Source: Lineus longissimus
Lineage: Eukaryota > Nemertea > Pilidiophora > Heteronemertea > Lineidae
Assembly: GCF_910592395.1 (NCBI RefSeq)
Contig: NC_088309.1
Location: 7,626,501-7,690,500, forward strand
Length of the DNA: 64,000 nt
Direction: 5' to 3'
This document shows, piece by piece, positions 60,963-64,000 of this stretch. The stretch's first letter is position 1, and the number at the start of each line of letters is the position of its first letter. Below the pieces are notes generated by a model, which was given only the letters and a program-made list of their open reading frames with translations, had not been told where the DNA came from and ran no database searches. A program made the translations under genes and the position numbers.

Positions 60963-63663
60963 TTAAACGGCAATGATTGCTTTTAAAGTTTCTGGTTCAA
61001 TGATTTCTCCATCATTCTCTTTTTCTTTTTCTTTTTCGAGATTATTTAGTTCTTGCATTTTCTGATTTTGTTCATCCGTCTCATCTCCAGCAAACACCAT
61101 ATTCCTGGAGAGATACCAACACAATATGTACAATAGCGGAGACACAAAACGTATTCCGAAAGTCAGACCATGGAGGCTGTATCTGGTGGCGTCATTGTCG
61201 TAGACGAGGCATACGCCAGACTCATCCTGGTTGCAGCTTGAGGTGGATTCCGTCACCAGGCAGAGACTGTCCAAGAGCGACCCGTAGAGGACAGGCACGG
61301 GAAGGACTGAAACAAATCACGACATGGGATAGTTTGGGAAACTACAAATTTAAGCAAACATGCATTTATCTTATGGATGTAAGAATATTAGTACATGTAC
61401 ATGTGCAGTAAAAGGGACATATCTGTTCATATTTTACCCTTGTTTGGCCTTGAACGTTATGTACTTGTAAATCATGTCAGACTCCTGCAAACGTCAAAGG
61501 TTTAGGGAATTCTGAAAAAGAGCCAAGGGTTTTTCGGCATTGCAATTATGCGACCCTTAGAACTTTTGCAGCAAAGTTTTAAAAAGAAGGTTTCGGAATC
61601 TCAGAAAAACTTCAGGCCTTTTGGATTTTTAAACAAACCTCTACATTGTGCATTCATGTATATGTTGTTTTTCAAAAGCTCAAAAACCCGTGAGTGACCT
61701 TACTATTGCATGAAGTTTGTGCCGCCCAAGATCGTTTGTGTCAGACTGGTTTCACTTCTTCGTGTAATGAACTATCGATAAGAATCAGTTGATTAAACTT
61801 CTGCAAACACTTTGAAGTTGCAACAATTCGTGCCGAGATCATATACAAAAATATACACGGGTGAAATCATCAAACTGGCCCGGACAAGCGGTTGTATAAA
61901 ATGTAAACACTTACTGCCGAGACTGACGGCTATGTTCAATAACGCCAGTGCAAGTGATTTGTCATTTTCGTTCACGCATCTAAAAGATAAATGGAGAGAC
62001 AGTCGCATCGGGCGGAGGTTTGATAGAAGATCATGATAACAACATCTGCCATGTGGATTCGTCTTTTTGGGGCTAAATTACATATCACTGAGTTCGTGTG
62101 ATCACCCACATTTCGCGCGATGGTGTAAGCTCGTTCTAGTTCCGTCAATTAACCTACATGTTTTTACCACTGTCCAATGGAAGACATTTTAAAAAGAAAT
62201 TCGTTCGTGGTATCACTCACAATTTACAAAATGAGAAGGAAACGTATCAACTGCTTACATACCTTATTGATACCATGACAAATGGCATGATTGCCAAACT
62301 GGTGAAGAAGCTGAGGACTATCAAACACACAGCGTAAGGGATGATCATACCACACTCAGACGGGCAGGCCCCCGACGTGGACGTTAAATTACCTCCGACG
62401 CAGTCACAACCAGAATACTTGAAATGGAAAAGGGTCGACAATAGTGATTCATATTTTTCACTTTGAATCATTTGTTGGTGATATGTAAAACAGTTTATTT
62501 AACTTCGGGAAAGGGAAATTGATACAATCAAGCTGACGCTTTTATGATGTATTCCGACTTTCCGTACAAGTAAATTTTTGTGAGAACAAATTGAAATGAA
62601 ACATGCATTTAAATAACATGAATTGTATCAAGTATCTATTTCGGACATCATTTGGCTTTTAATAGATAAGGGGGTGTATGTATGTACATGTACGTGATGC
62701 AGATTCCCCTTACACCTTCGTTTTACACATATCCTGAAGTTTAGGTACAATGGATGATAACAGATATCAAAAATCTCAAATAAAACTCAAATTACATGTA
62801 CAATGTTTGACGGAATGGCGTAAGGAGAGATTTAACTTTGAGATCAATTACATGTACAGCAATTACAATCCTGACACTTACACCAATGTCACTTCCTCCC
62901 GCATCACAGCCTGCCTGGCACGGTGAATAGTACGTGACACCATTCGACCCACAAACTGGCTCATACTGCCCCTCCGGACAGTAGCACTGATGACATGTCT
63001 CGTTGATGTTCGGGAATGAACCACTCGAATTACTGCAACGTCAGAGAAACGAGAACTCACCACACTAATATATTTCACGTCTTCACGTGTACCATTATAA
63101 CTCTTCGTGTGCCAAGTCCAAGTTTAAAATAATATGGTTCAATCTTTTGGACTGTGCACAACACATCGCGTTATTTTGCCCCTCATCCCACGGTTAAAAA
63201 ATTCAGGTGGAGCCCAATACACTGCCTATTGTATTTGAACAAAGCCCGCTCGCAACTAGGCCTAAATTCCCTTTGTTGTAGGGTCACCAGAACAAATCCT
63301 TTTTCAATGTGGTCGAAGGGCCTTAACCGGTCAGGGCAAATAAACATGATGTACGTGTAACTCATACTTTGGTGACTTTTAGACTATTCTTCGGGACGCT
63401 GGCTATGACGGATGATAACTCTACCATTTCTTCCAGGGCCATATCATCAGACTATACTCACGTAGTCATGTCAGCAAGTGTGTTAGTATATCCGGATATT
63501 TGGACTTCTTGGCACCCAAACGACATCATCCCCAGGAACAACGTATAGCAGACTGCCAAAGCTATGACCGCCCGAAGGAATAGATCATTCAGTTTCTTCT
63601 TGATTCGTGAGGTCAGCAGCCCGCTGAAACCCATTCCGAGGGCGCTCGACAAGACAATTCCAG
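60963..63663 (-). CDS. Organic anion transporter, SLCO/OATP family, copy B (5' part beyond window)
   Basis: Five 3' exons are inside: 63462-63663, 62882-63032, 62263-62417, 61915-61979 and 60963-61306. Their intron positions and phases equal those of copy A, and the last exons match it closely. Preserved features are FGCQEV, the Kazal-like loop CHQCYCPEGQYEPVCGSNGV, CGMIIPYAVCLIVLSFF, PVLYGSLLDSLC and a tail ending IIAV. Against copy A there is a 12-bp insertion before the Kazal loop (GYTNTLADMT against GYTDLE) and a longer acidic-lysine tail. The intron left at the right edge resembles the matching intron of copy A, so the next exon should start just beyond 64000. No disabling change is visible. 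Confidence 0.93.
61666..61690 (+). repeat. Interspersed repeat end, TTTTTCAAAAGCTCAAAAAC
   Basis: GTTTTTCAAAAGCTCAAAAA is shared with the copy near 3436-3452. It lies in an intron of SLCO copy B, within a stretch (61500-61690) rich in similar TTTTTC/GAAAAA segments. Confidence 0.45.
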
Positions 63664-64000
63664 CTGGGTAAAAATGGAAAAAGTCTCATCTCTAAAAGTT
63701 TGACTAGATTTTCTTATGCAGGCGGTCGTACATGTGCAAGTCTCACAACAAAAAAGGACCGAAGGCCTTTCGCATGACTTATCATAGGAGCCACCAACAA
63801 TCTTGATTCCATTTGCTTCATTTTTAGGTATAAAATCCGTTAGATTTCTCTTATATGCGAATGCAGATTAAGTGGCTTTGTAAACTTGAATACGTTTCCA
63901 CCACTGCTTATTCGAAGATTACACTTCCATCGGTCTCATACCAGCTGTAGTCGTGAGCGGCATCGTAGTTACACAACATCTCTAATGACGGATTTGTGGA

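Overview
This is a nuclear window from an animal genome. The genes have short exons, canonical GT-AG introns with preserved phases, long AT-rich introns and intergenic DNA, and many decayed transposable elements and minisatellites. There are no operons, ribosome-binding sites or CRISPR arrays. Tandem cytosolic sulfotransferases, tandem organic-anion transporters, a Harbinger derivative, pogo-like miniature elements, a (TAATGA)n-tailed 'TATAGCGCTTCTCA' repeat and frequent TACATGTA palindromes suggest a marine invertebrate, perhaps a lophotrochozoan or an invertebrate deuterostome. The species cannot be fixed from the sequence alone.

Layout. 1-24.7 kb: no gene I can name; it holds interspersed and tandem repeats, including a hairpin at 735-848, a tRNA-like SINE remnant near 1.8 kb, a minisatellite at 5.4 kb, repeated blocks at 5.6-6.05 and 7.85-8.41 kb, a pogo-like MITE at 7.45 kb, a hairpin MITE at 15.0 kb and a deletion derivative of a Harbinger transposon at 23.3-24.0 kb. 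24.78-31.97 kb: three tandem ~2.4-kb units, each with one complete two-exon cytosolic sulfotransferase gene on the minus strand. 32-40.3 kb: gene-poor, with miniature elements. 40.35-48.46 kb: a five-exon plus-strand gene of the R7BP (RGS7-binding protein) family, whose first exon is not located. 48.5-52.9 kb: no gene seen. 53.7-58.2 kb: a complete nine-exon minus-strand SLCO/OATP transporter. 60.96 kb to the right edge: a second, tandem SLCO copy of which five 3' exons are inside the window.

How the genes relate. Sulfotransferases make amphipathic sulfate conjugates, and OATP transporters carry such organic anions across membranes, so both expanded families fit xenobiotic or endobiotic handling. 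They lie more than 20 kb apart with an unrelated gene between them, so a functional link is only an inference. The R7BP-like gene belongs to G-protein signalling and has no evident tie to its neighbours.

Most interesting observations: the sulfotransferase copies differ almost only at amino-acid-changing sites in exon 1, two codons having three different residues in three copies; a 46-bp minisatellite lies 3' of both SLCO genes and in one of them is arranged as an inverted repeat able to fold on itself; and a Harbinger element has kept the beginnings of both of its genes after losing their bodies.
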